From NCBI GenBank assembly GCA_037042915.1, contig CM073193.1, positions 8,122,001 to 8,186,000 on the forward strand: a stretch of 64,000 nt of DNA, in the 5' to 3' direction. A program made the position numbers and the translations under genes. This document shows, piece after piece, positions 1-11,411 of the stretch. The notes beneath the pieces were generated by a model. That model was given only the letters and a program-made list of their open reading frames with translations, did no database searches and had not been told where the DNA came from. Origin of the DNA: Auricularia sp. M13 (lineage: Eukaryota; Basidiomycota; Agaricomycetes; Auriculariales; Auriculariaceae). Position 1 is the stretch's first letter, and the number at the start of each line of letters is the position of its first letter.

Positions 1-2152
1 CCCAGGTACCATGGCTCGTATCTCAAGGGCTCCAACCTCTGGATAGTCATGGAGTGCGTCCCCAGACACCGCACTGCGCCGCCCCGCGCTCATGTGATCC
101 CAGATATTGCTCTGGCGGCTCGTGTTCCGACCTGGTGCGCGTGCCTTCCCGCATGAGCACCCAGAACAACGCTAATCCAAAAACGCGCGCTGTGCACGCC
201 ACTCCAACACTCTCCAGATGAAGCCGGGCGTGTTTCGCGAGGAATACATCGCCATCATCGTCCGCGAGCTCCTGAGGGGGCTCGAGTACCTCCACATGGA
301 GGGCAAGCTGCACCGCGACATCAAAGGTCCAGTACTACCCCCCACAGGGGCCTCGCTAGCAGCGCATCCATTAGTGGACTGAAACGCGTTTCTCTGATAG
401 CGGCCAACATTCTGCTCAGCGCTAACGGCGATGGTGAGTCGCGTGCGCAACAACGCGGTCTTGGCTGGAGGGTGGCTCTGTCCCCCTATCTCGTCTTGTT
501 ATCCGGGCGTCCCATTATCCGGCGGGCAGCGTCACGGGCCACCCCGCGCGACATCGCATTTTTGCATGCCGTTTGCTGTCAGCTCGGCCTCCCTGCTGGC
601 CAGCGCAGGCGCCGGGGCGTCTGCTGCGCGCCTGCAGTGCCCGCTTTATGGCCCTTCGTAATATTCCGATTCGTTCGCGGCGGCTGACACGACACTGCAG
701 TGAAGCTCGCGGATTTCGGTGTGTCGGGCCAGCTGTCTGGCACCTTGTCCGCCAAGAAGAACACGTTCGTCGGCACGCCGTACTGGATGAGCCCGGAAGT
801 CATCAAGCAGTCCGGTTACGACCACAAAGCGGACATATGGTCGCTGGGTATTACGGCGATCGAGCTCGCGCGGGGCGAGCCGCCGTACGCGGAGCTGCAT
901 CCCATGAAGGTGCGCGTCGGCTCGATACAGTTATCTAGCCGCTCTCCTGCTCCCTGCTCCCTGAAACGATGCGATATTGCATGCCATCACGAGACAGGCT
1001 CGCGCGCGTGGTCCGGAGCGGACGCTGATGTCATTTGCACAGGTGCTGTTCCTCATCCCGAAGAACCCGCCACCCCAGCTCGACGCGTCGTTCTCGAAGC
1101 CGTTCCGCGAGTTCGTGGCCCTATGCTTGCAGCGCGATCCGAAAGACGTGCGGATCCGGTTTTCCTTTCGAAGCCCTGTCAGACTGCAGCTTCTGACCCG
1201 TGTGTGTTTGCGTTTTTGCAGCGGCCGTCGGCGCGGGACCTGCTGAGGCACAAGTTTGTGCGCATGGCGAAGAAGACGAACTACTTGACGGAGCTCATTG
1301 AGCGGCATGAGCGGTGGAAGGCGGAGGGGCGCGACCAGCGCGACGACGACGATCGGCACCCCGTAAACGACTAGTGCGTTTCCCCTCCTTCCTTCTTTCC
1401 TCCTTTTGGCGTTTGCGAGTCTGATTTCGTTGGAAGCATTCCCGAAGGAGAGGAGGAAGACTTGTGGGACTTTGGCACGGTGCGCCATGTGGGCACGCAA
1501 CGAAACACCATGGGCCGCGTGCCGCACATCCCGCCGCCGATTCCGGAAAACGGCGCGCTGGGGTCGTCGCCGCACCGTGCGGCGCCCGCGCCGCCGTCCC
1601 CGGTGGTGACGAACGGCGTGTACGCGCACGGCGAGCGTGGCTTCCAGGCGTCCGCGAGCTCCGTCGCGACGTCGTCGACGATCACGCTCAAGGCGGACCA
1701 GCCGCAGCAGGCGTACCCGAACAGGAGCATCGACAAGCCGCTGCCGAGCCCGAGCAAGCGCGAGCTCGAGGCGACCGTGCGCCATGCGCCGCCGAATGCG
1801 GGCTTGGTCACGCAGACGAGGAAGGAGCCGAGTTATGACGACGATGAGGGCGAGGACGACTATCCCGAGGATGATGGTGGGGATCCGGAGTACGAGTCGG
1901 CGATGCTCGACTCGGTTATCCTGCCCGCTATTGCTGCTGTGCGTGCTTCCCTCCCCGCGTTGTTCTTAGTGTTGGCTGATGACGTGTGTGTCGATGTAGC
2001 TTGTGCCCCGCGTAAGCACGGCAGAGGGCAAGGCGGCGCTCGCGCAGCTCCAACGAGCATTCACCGACGCTGAGCGGCTGATCCCCGGCCTCGCGAACGA
2101 GTTTGTGAGCGAGATCGTGGACAGCGTCGAGCATGTCGACGAGGAGCCGTGA
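1..2152 (+). CDS. STE20/GCK-type serine/threonine protein kinase (Nak1/Kic1/Sid1-like), 5' end missing
   Basis: The window opens inside the kinase domain ([13 protein letters not shown]). Joining exons gives [10 protein letters not shown], the catalytic loop HRDIKAANILL, the DFG motif in [11 protein letters not shown], the activation segment [12 protein letters not shown] and [13 protein letters not shown]. This pattern is that of germinal-centre kinases of the Nak1/Kic1/Sps1 group, which act upstream of NDR kinases in polarity and septation. Introns I can place are 54-103, 135-217, 327-400, 434-700, 910-1042, 1148-1221, one from 1363 to about 1430, and 1939-1999. After the domain comes a low-complexity linker with LWDFGTVR, a motif I associate with this group, an acidic stretch near 1840-1890, and a C-terminal helical segment ending at the TGA at 2150-2152. 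The ATP-binding N terminus lies outside the window. Family confidence is high; exact orthology is not settled. Confidence 0.9.
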
Positions 2153-2864
2153 TCCAGCTCTATATTTTTGCCCGCGCCCATTTTCAATCCAATCAATCCA
2201 TTGCGCTCTCGCTTTCCCCGGTCAACTTGCATTCCCCCCGCGCTCCGGCCCCATATTCCGTCCCGTCCCGTCCATCCACGGTGCTTCGCCTCCCCTCGCA
2301 TCCACCCCCCCTCATCCCTCATACAGTGCGTAGTGCGTCTCCAGTCTGCCCTTCTGTCTGTCGAACACTGCCGGCCAGATACACACATTGTATCGTTTCT
2401 CCCCTATTGTCACTGTCAACGTTTTCCGGCCTACCACCCCCGCTTCCCTCCTCCGCTCCTCCTCGCCACCTGGTAATTCTTTCGTTTTTGTGCACATCCC
2501 CCTCCCAGTACTTTGCGACCGGTCCCTCCGTTGCGCACATAAGCGCAACAAAGTCTGTTGTCTCGCATAACCGCGACCGAGGTGTCCCGTCCCGTTGCGC
2601 GCATAACCGCAACCCGTCGAACTCTGCCCTGCCCCCCAAACGACTCGAAGCGCATCTTATGTTGTATTAGCACGCGTCTCACGGTTCCCGTTTGTTTTTG
2701 TTTTTTTCGAAAGGCATGAAACGGATAAATCTGCGTTTGGTGGCCTCGAGCGCGTGATGTGTTGTCCTCGAGACGAGGGTTTGTCGTTCTTTGCTTGCAT
2801 AATTTTCTTCGAAGTGCGCGCAAGTGCGGCGCGGTGCAGTAAACTCCGCACGTGTTCCTCAGGT
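2153..2864. other. Gene-free stretch downstream of the kinase
   Basis: Pyrimidine-rich sequence, probably the kinase 3' UTR followed by spacer. Open frames here are short, overlap on both strands and show no recognisable domain. Confidence 0.5.
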
Positions 2865-3153
2865 GTATGGAAAGACGGACTGGACAGCTTCGGATCCGAG
2901 ATGGACAGCTTCGGTGATCGAGCTTCCGAGTCCCGGATCCCGAGTGATCCCATCCGGTGCCAGCATGACGTCCTGCCGTCATCGTCGCTGCCGTCGTCGT
3001 CGCGGCCGTCGCGGCCGTCGTCGCGGCCAGGTCGCCGCCATCGACAGTGATCAGCCGCGGTTCCTTCGCGCCGCCCAGCGTCAGATGCCGGCTGCCACCA
3101 CCAACCCACCGACATCGTCGCTGTGGCCGCCGCCGACATGTTGCCGCCGCCGC
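2865..3153 (+). repeat. Left copy of a 289 bp inverted repeat
   Basis: Near-identical to the reverse complement of 17785-18073. It contains GTCGTC/GCGGCC triplet-like low complexity in the middle. Weaker homology to the right copy continues inward to about 3345, including a shared stretch around GCTTGCTCGACGTCA. The open frames across it on both strands are products of this composition and are not called as genes. Confidence 0.85.
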
Positions 3154-3654
3154 CATCGTCACCGCTAAGTCGCCGCCATACGCATTAGGCTACGGCGTTT
3201 TCACGCATCCAGCGCGGCTGCGCACAGCGTCTGGTGCCGGCTGCCGACAGCCGTGCACAATACACACCTTGACGATGCTGGCTTGTGCTGGCCTGCTTGC
3301 TCGACGTCAGGGGTTGTTCATCGTCTGCCGGCCTCCGCCATCGATAACCGCTCCTGCAGCTGTAGCGGCTGTGCAGTCGGTCCCTCCGCCTAGTGCTCGC
3401 TTGACTATGCTGCCATGGGAAATACGCTACGACCTCGACACCTATGTCGCTGCTCAGAGGGCATATGGATTACAGGACATGCATTCAGCCGCCGCGAGCG
3501 ACGCCCGCCGTCTCATTCTGAGCGGCTCAACTCTTCGGTCGAGTGTTTGAGGTAGCGCGCCGCGCCCGATGCTACTCATCTCAATACCACCCGATCTCTG
3601 GTGTGTGTATGTTGGTTGTGCTCTAAGATCCCCTTGCGCTAACTCACTTTCATT

Positions 3655-4666
3655 GCAGTGTCCTCGTGGGGTGAAGAACGGATGCACACGCGGACATGAC
3701 ATGATGACCATCCACACCCTCAAGACTGCGCGCGCAAGGCCGTGACCCAGGCGCTGCCGCAGCCTGTCCCCCCACCGCTCCTCGGCTATCGCCCAACCAC
3801 ACCCAGCAACACATGCACAGCAACGGCGGCGACAGCTGCGCCTCACAGTACGTCGGCATTTCGAGCCCAATGTCGGTCATTCACTGAGAGAACTCGTACA
3901 CCACCGACGACGACGACCGCCGCACAAGCGCCGACGTACTCTATGACATTCAATGCGGGCTGGGGCCGCAGAGGAGGGCGAGTCAAGCAGTGCTCAGACA
4001 CCCAGTGCGCCGGCGACGCGTGTCATGATGCACGCTCAACCTGCGGCTGGACCGCCCTCGTCGACTCATTCGCCGTATGCGCCGCGCCAACATCGTCGTT
4101 GGGTGATGCGAAGCCCGTGACACCGCAATTTCGGCCTGTTTCTTTGCAGACGCAGGCGAAACGCAGGACTAGCAGGCGTTTGTGGATGCTGCCTGCACGA
4201 CAGCAACGCGAGCAGGCCCACAACACGAGCTGGCCGAGGCTGAGCGCAAGCAGGCCGAGGCGCACAGCCGCGCACAGCAGCGGCGCGAACACGAAGCTGC
4301 CGGCGAGTGCGAGCGGCTGAAGCGCGAGTCCGAGGAACGTGCGCGGCGAAAATGCGAGGCCGAGGAGCGCCAGCGGCTGCCGCGAGGCTGAGAAGAGCGA
4401 GCGGTTGCGGCGCGACGCTGAGCAGAGTCAAAAGCGCGCTGAGCAGAGTCAAAAGCGCGCTGAGCAGACGCGGCGCGCTGAGCTGGAGCGGGTCGAGCGT
4501 GCGCGTCATGAGCAAGAACATATCGACAGTGTTAGGCGTGAAGAGGCCGAGGCCTGCGCGCAGCGGGAGGCGGGCGCGCGCGCGCAGTGCAACCGCTGAG
4601 CAGCTGCAGCGCGATCAGGAGTTTGTGCGGCAGGAGGACGATGTGCTGCGGTGCCAGGACGGTTAA
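3655..4666 (+). pseudogene. Decayed coiled-coil protein gene
   Basis: Protein-like sequence runs through at least three frames. First comes a polar, proline-rich part near 3870-4090. Then from about 4200 a highly charged Ala/Glu/Arg/Gln-rich helix continues in one frame to 4391, in another to 4599, and in a third to 4666 (ending RQEDDVLRCQDG). The frame changes around 4380 and 4600 are not accompanied by convincing splice sites, so I read it as a frameshifted remnant. A perfect 21 bp tandem duplication (4417-4437 and 4438-4458) repeats the heptad AEQSQKR. I do not recognise the family. A living gene with unusual splicing is possible. Confidence 0.4.
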
Positions 4667-4897
4667 ACTGCATTTTGAATAACAAGATGTAACTGCTGGA
4701 AAGGTTTCTCTATTCTGTTTGTGTGATCCTGTCATGCATAACCGGCAGACGGCAAAGTTGAGCGGAGTGCACGCTATTCAAAGCCCGCAATCACGCGTTC
4801 GCGTCCTTCGCGTCCTTCGCTCGTAGTGCCTGCTGCAGGACCAAACTTCTGCGTTGCTCTACCTACAGCTGCTCTAATCCAAGATTATAGAGCCAAC

Positions 4898-7427
4898 ATG
4901 GGCGCAAAGGTGTGTAGCTTTTGACTGTCCTGTCCTGGACCTAACTCTGCTCTCTCCTTTATACTTGCTGCGTACCGCCCGTGTATCTCCCGGCTCCTTC
5001 CCTCGCACTTGCCATACCCAAAATATGGTATGGAAACCTAGTCACCGCTCTCCCAACTTACTATGGCCCTCCTCTTCGTACTCTGCTATCTTCCCCTCGG
5101 TGTTTCTGCTATGCCCGAGATACGGGAGTTGGTTGCGTCTTATCTTCATCTTGTCTATCTCCTACGCGCGGCCCTGTTTTTCACCGACTTTGACCCCGAC
5201 GATCTCTTTGTCCAGAAAAGCTCGACAGAGGGCTGGCCGCTCGAGGCCATCTGGGCAGACCCCATCAAGGAGGAGTCGGCGAAGGCCAAGGCCAGTGCTC
5301 GGGAAAAGGCTCGGTTGCCTGTCCAGATTTCTGCCAGCGACAAACGGGAGCGCGGTGGCTCGAAGCGGAAATCCAAGGGCAACACTTCGCGTCGCAAGAA
5401 GTCAGATGTCGCCAAGGCACCGGTGCGCGGGCCCTTGTGGCCCCCTGGCTTTGCAACTTTGGATTCATTCCGTCTCGTAAATGTTTACTACACGGCCCGG
5501 TCTCTTGTGCTCGACTTCGGTGTCTGCTTCCTGGATGTATGTCTTCCATGTTTGTATAGTGCAGCTACTGATACTTGCAGATGCATTATCTGACGCACAC
5601 ATCGCTGCAGCTGTTCAGCATACAGGAATGGCGTGAATCCGTGCAGGAGGTGAAGGCTGAGGTGAGCCCAACTAGGCCTATCATGCTCAAGAATCATCTT
5701 ACACGCTTTTTGCATAGGTATTGCATAGGTCGTACAAGATTATTATTGCTCTTCAGTTCCCAAAATATGTGCTCGCCTTTCTCACAAAGGACCTTGTTGC
5801 CTTTGTGAGTTGATTGTTTTGAGCCTAGATCAGTTCTCAACCGAGTTGACAGCCTCAATGGGTACGCTCCCGCCCCACGCCGCCGCCAGAGATCTATCCG
5901 GGTCATAATCCGGCTGCACCGGAAGACAACCTCGACTACCTCGCGTTTTTTGCAGACTGGCTTGACAGGGAGTGGGACAAGTTGGCGGCCAACACTCACT
6001 TCGCCCTGGCGTTAGTACGCGAGCTGGTAGAAATGTTTCACGGCGTTGGCCTTTACAGTGCCTCGGAAGTCTTCATCATTGCAGGTTCGGCATGCCAGGT
6101 GATTACGATGAGTACTCACATTTGCCAGGTCTCTGGCCTGGACTTCGCGTATGCGACCTTTTCACCAATCCTTCGCGCGTTGGGCGACTCCTAGAGGCCA
6201 TGTTTGCATTTGTGCACGTTGCCAAGAAGGACTTTTTGGAACAGGTCATCCGGCCTGCGCTTCATGCGGGCACAGTCATTGCCCCGACTCGCGAGCAGCG
6301 CAAGGGATTTGCTAGTCACTATCTCCTTGCCTGGGCCAAGGACCGTATGACTACGCACAAGCGCTTTGCTGCTACTGTCCGAGAATTCGAGGTATGCAAC
6401 AATCTTCTGCTCACTGCTTTTGGCCTTATTATCCCAAGTCTGCACTTCAAAGCGGGGCAGCCATCCGGAACGATCCCTTCGAGCCGACCTATATCGCTGT
6501 CGCATTCACAAAACCCACACACCTCGCGCATCTCATCTTTGGCATGAACGACGAGCAACTGCGCGCTGCTGGCATGTCGCCTTCGGCTACACTCAATGAT
6601 CCAGTCACTGCGGTCTTTCGGAAGCGAGGTATGTGTATTGGAATTTATTCGGCTGCATGATGACCTTCCAAAGGCGTGGTGGATGCTCCGACCTATCTTC
6701 CAGCTTACAGTCCCATGATTCTACCACACGCTCAGTTCTGCGCAATCTCGAATCGCGCTTTCATCAAGACACATCTCTATCGCTGCGCAAACGGGCCCGT
6801 CTGGTCCATCAATAGCCCGCCAGTCGACATAGAGTACGCGGAACATCCATGTGCTGAGCAAACTCTGATATTTCACCCAGGGAAGAAGGCGAGAAAACGC
6901 GAGCGTCCAGTCTCTTCAACCATATTGTAGACAATACCAGGGACGTCGCAATTGGGCCATTGGAGTACAAAGGTTGCGCACAAGTCTTTAGCAATGGGCA
7001 ACAGACCTAGTGCGTATATCTGTATATCTTCTCCCCTATGCAGTCTCTTACGCATCACAGTGTGGCGATCAGTAATGCAGACCGAAAGGCGCTTCGGGGT
7101 AATGCTAGGGCCCACTTCATTCGGCGGCTCCGGGCTGAGATAAGGCGCGGGCTTCATCTGCCCTGCGACCAGGAGGGAAAGCGTAAGCGTGCTCTGACGA
7201 GTTCAGAGGCTGCTCGCGTGGACAAAGCACTCCAAGAACGCGTTGCGGAGCTGGATGCACTGGCCGCTGCCTTTAGCAGTGAGTCCGACGAATCGGATTC
7301 CGAGGCTGACACAGAACCTCGCGTCATCAAAAGGCGACGATGTGTGGATGCCCAGATTATAGATGCTGGCATTGCGCAGCAGGCACGAGTGCTGACGGAA
7401 AGCACGAACACAACAGAATTAGGCTGA
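4898..7427 (+). CDS. Uncharacterised multi-exon protein with basic/acidic C terminus
   Basis: A series of exon-like open segments on one strand: 5063 onwards (LRAALFFTDFDPDD, then a Lys/Arg-rich block with KRKSKG), 5940-6180 (LDREWDKLAANTHFALALVREL), 6190-6400, 6430-6630, 6690-6890 and 7040-7427. They are linked by plausible short GT-AG introns (for example GTATGC at 6392 and GTATGT at 6629). The C terminus has an acidic serine run (near 7285) beside a basic cluster (IKRRRC), suggesting nuclear localisation. The start is uncertain: ATG 4898 gives only four codons before an intron, while ATG 5063 opens the first long exon. I do not recognise the family. It sits inside the candidate 15.2 kb element. 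Confidence 0.45.
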
Positions 7428-7629
7428 AATATAATGCACTTGAGCGCACCGCGCCCTTCCGAGCTGCTTGTTTTCGCTTTTTATCAGTGTAGTTTGCAAT
7501 CCGTAATGTATGAGAGCCCACACAAGCATTTCCCACACCCAATAGCTTTGGATGAGTCACAAAGAAAGCCCGAAGAATGCGAGCCATGACAGTGTGATAT
7601 CACCCACATGACGACAGTAGACTGGCTGT

Positions 7630-7770
7630 CAGCGACGGGGCAGAGCCTACTAAGGCTTAGTATTAAGGGAGTACATTCTTTTCCATAATATACACCATTT
7701 CTGGGCATATGAAGAGTCACGGAAATCCCAAGGCCTCACAATGAATAAAACTTTCCCATGCATGCCAGTC
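7630..7770 (-). repeat. Diverged inverted repeat partner of 16860-16960
   Basis: Read on the minus strand this segment contains GACTCTTCATA and then CTTAGTAGGCTCTGCCCC about 70-80 bases later. The same two blocks occur in the same order on the plus strand at about 16873 and 16935. The match is patchy, so this is an old repeat. Both copies lie inside the 289 bp inverted repeats. Confidence 0.45.
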
Positions 7771-8870
7771 CGGAACAGGCCGATGTGCTGCCCGTCACTC
7801 AGTCCATCTGACTTCATACCTAACGAGACCGTGACCATCAACAGGTGCGTCTAGCTACTATTTCAGCGCCTCGTCGCACGCCCCTGACGCGAATTGCCGT
7901 TGACAGACTCCTTTCGTACTCTACGGCCGACAACTCGCGATCGCCACCGTTACACTTCCAAGGCGCTCAACAATGCCGCTGGACGTTCGCAGGGCCCGCA
8001 TTATGAAGTCCAACCTATCCCAGGGCGCGCTCAAGACGCGGTGCTTTTACAACGGTCTCGTATGCCGAACGTGAGTTCTGAACTTTGAATCACAAAGGAT
8101 GAACACTCACCTTGCCTGCGTGGAACAGCTTGCGCAGCTGTATGCGCAATCCGGGTGCAAAGGGTAGAAAGGGAGTCGAAGGTCGGACCGCGATGGCTAA
8201 CGAACCGCGATCGACAGCACCATCGACGAACGACGGGCTGAGGAGCGTCAGCTGAAGCGAGGATAAACCTCCTTTCATCAAGCAGCTTCCGATGCGGGAG
8301 GTGAGGGCGGAAGGAGAGAGCAAGGTGCGGATGGCGACTGAGCGTCGCTTCCGCACCAACTTTATACCCTCGCGGAGTGCTCGCAAGGCCCGTACCTTTT
8401 TCGGGAAGCAGCTGCGGAGGCTTACGCATGCCGTATTGTACGATGTGTGGTGTGGGAAGCGCGAAGAGTCGGCGCTGAGGCCGCCGGGGGTGCCTGTGTT
8501 GCGCATTTAGCCACCCCGCTCGAGCCGCAACATTGATTTCGCGCCGCCAGTCCGTTCTCACTCGCTGGAATTTTCGCTCACAGAGCTCATTGGACGGCTT
8601 GAGCTCAAACAAGTGCCCGTTCTGCAGAGGGTGGGCACAGGGAGTACCCCTATGCCCTCCGAACGCGAAAAATGGGCTAAGGACTCGGGCGCCGCCCAAA
8701 CGCGTTTCGACAAAGCCCAGGAAATGAAGGGGAATTGGGAAATACGCAGAATGCGTTGCAACCGCGCCACGTACGCAGCGTCTCATTTCTCAGCAAATTC
8801 TTTTGTTCCTAAGCAGATACGGTATGCCGTCATGTGCACTGGGCCGAGAGCATTGGTGTCCTCACATAAG

Positions 8871-8945
8871 TGACGATGGCCAAGTGGTTTACCTACTGAG
8901 GTTACCTGGTGCGCCTTTGAGGCGAGGGTTCGATTCTCTGATCAA
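8871..8945 (+). other. tRNA-like sequence, probable SINE head or tRNA pseudogene
   Basis: An A box (TGGCCAAGTGG, 8877-8887) and a B box (GGTTCGATTC, 8927-8936) lie 50 bases apart, as in tRNA-type RNA polymerase III promoters. Between them CGCCT-TTG-AGGCG forms a perfect 5 bp stem like the long variable arm of serine/leucine tRNAs. The acceptor and anticodon stems do not pair, so this is not a working tRNA. A tRNA-derived SINE or a decayed tRNA fits best. Confidence 0.4.
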
Positions 8946-11411
8946 GTATTTGTTTATTTTATCGAATCCCGGGCACAGGCCTAGTCACAAAACTTCCACT
9001 GGTTGAACAGTTTGCATTTCCGAAGAACTAGCACACGTTGAATATGAGACTGGGAATTATTTAGTAATTTTGTCTGCGAGGTTTGCGGGGGTTACAAGCG
9101 TGGGGTTGTGTTCGGAAATGTAAGAAGCAAGCCAAGCAAGGTGTTTGCTGGCGCAGCCGGCCGTTCTGGAATGGAGGAACCTGAGAGCGTATATTCTGGT
9201 CATTAAGCTCCCGTCAACTTGTAGGTATGGCGAATATATGCACTATCGCCATGTAACTCAACAATTTCCCATTTGAGGAGCTTCCTGCGGCGCTCCGAAG
9301 CCTTTGCACAGCACATCAAGATGCGTAACCCCTGGGATCTGCTTCTTCCGAGAGGCTGAGAGACCACATGGTCAGACTGCGTTGCGTTGCTGCAGTTCTG
9401 TTTGTCCCTCGGAGGTCCCTCCGAATGAATTCTGCATTTGATCCAAAAATCACGCACAGCCATGCAAACAGACTGCTTGTTAACCTGGTCATGAGGTTTT
9501 CTCACATCTGTCATGTTCTGTCATGTTCAGTGCGCGGGCAGGCGGCACAACGGCAAAGTCCGCAACTTGCTCTCCTACTTCAACCATCGCGCGCAGATGC
9601 GATTCTGCCGCCCGCTTTCCCAATGCCCCACCACTTCCATTTCCCCATAACTCACCGCACGGCTTGCACAACGCCACGACGGCGTTGTAGAAGGCCAATA
9701 TCCGGTACGTTTTTCCTGATGTCCTCACGCGTTTGCTTTTCCTAACGGCATTGCACTGCAGACCGCAACAACCGTTCTGACTGGCAAGAGAGACGTTTTG
9801 GAGGTACGTACCTCTGTGTGATGGATGTACAAGGTCACCATCGCGGTGACAGTCACTGACTGACTTTGCAGACCTTGCTCATAACTCGTAATACAACGGC
9901 TTGAAGATTTCGCACAGCTGCTCACAGCTGACTTGGCTCGATATGAGCTATCGATGGGTATGTATTTTACCGCCGTTCGAGCACTCTGCGTTTACTCAGG
10001 AATTAAATTTATGAGACAGCTTTAAACAATGCTCGCGCCCGCTCTCAGAGGCCTCTCCCGTGGAAATAATCCGTTCAAGATCATTATCGGGTACGTATGC
10101 TATACCTCCCATCGTCCAACCGCCAGTGCGGACCATCTGACGCTGTCTGCAGCTCGTTTTACCCGTTCGGCACACTTTTCTCGCGATCTCGACGGCCGGG
10201 TGCAAACGCGCAAAGCCACACGACGAGGAGGTGTCTGCCATCCACGGCAAACTTCTCCGATCGTCAAAATGCGCGGGGCAAGTGATCTACGGAGGGTCGA
10301 GGATGACTCCGCTTGAGACGGCCGACGTCACGCAGACGCACCCGGTGCAATCCACAACTCGTCGCACACGCTTCAAGCACGCACATATGCCCCGACAACG
10401 CAGTCCATGCGCGGAAGCCGTTCCACATCGGCCTGTGAAGCGGCGACGCTATTTGTGCGATGGGGACGACAACGAGCACCGCTCTCGGTGCGCTCGTTAT
10501 TCCGACATTCCGCGCTCATATCTAGGCTTGGGGACGTTAGGGCTACCCCCAGCGAACGCTCCGAGACGATTGAGCTCGAATTGCGGAAGATTGAGCACAA
10601 GTCTGCGCAAGACGCCCAACCTCACGCGGACGTTCCCGATGCGATGCAAAACGCAGTGCGCGACCTGCGTATTCTGTGCGGCGATAGGCCCCACTGACGC
10701 TTCCGACCCACAGAAGCGGTGTTTTATCGATGTGCAAGGTGCAAATCCGGTGCGAGTGCCTGGAAGCATCCATCCGTGCGCCCAAACAAGGGCTCATTAT
10801 CGTGCGATTCCGCGCACAGGATCGAGCTCAGGGACTCCAGGCCCAACACCCACGCGATCGCGGAACGCAGGCAGTGCATAGAGCACGAGTACGTCCCCGG
10901 CTGGTTCACTCGACGGCCGAGTTCGCTCACTCACGCTCGCAGGCGTTCAGCGCGTGTCCTGGTGCACGCATGGCATGCAGCCGATCTCGAGCAACCGAAT
11001 CCTGCCGTGAATTGCATGCGTGGCACCGCGGTTTGGTCAGAATGCCCTTTGGGTGACCGAACATGCTCTGACCCGTACCAGCTGCATGGAGCTCGGGCTC
11101 GCAATATCACGGCCGCCGTACGTGTGCGTGACTATAGTGAGCGGCATGCAGGTGCTTTTGGAGCACGTGGACGATGTGCGGAAAGTGTACGTACCGATTC
11201 TGCACTAGTAAATTGTCAATAAACGTCGGATTTTGCACTACCTCCTCCGATTCCGCGATCATCAACGGCCCCTCTTTCTACATTGCGCACATGCAAGCAA
11301 GACACCTAGGTGTACGGGCTTGCTGCCGAATGCGTGCACACAGTCTAAGGTAGAGCTCTGTGGTAGAACCATCTGTCTCCCAAGGGTATTCTCATGTATC
11401 TATTGCAGTAT

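Larger units (their letters stand above)
7428..11411. other. Gene-poor stretch with only weak coding signals
   Basis: No gene I can defend. Weakly protein-like open frames exist at about 7960-8070, 8520-8873 (containing PMPSEREKWAKDSGAAQTRF), 9540-9960, 10030-10320 and 10410-11200, but none shows a known domain or consistent splicing. The stretch also holds a tRNA-like Pol III promoter at 8871-8945 and a segment (7630-7720) that recurs inverted near 16900. Confidence 0.4.

Noticed and set aside
931-1785. 284-codon minus-strand open frame over the kinase
   Set aside because: It is antisense to well-conserved kinase exons and is rich in Arg/His from GC-rich codons; no domain.
2431-3162. Open frames crossing the 289 bp repeat that are near-identical in protein to those at 17776-18153
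   Set aside because: The similarity comes from the inverted DNA repeat itself; triplet-like low complexity explains the open frames.
8871-8945. Functional tRNA-Ser or tRNA-Leu gene
   Set aside because: A and B boxes are good, but acceptor and anticodon stems do not pair.
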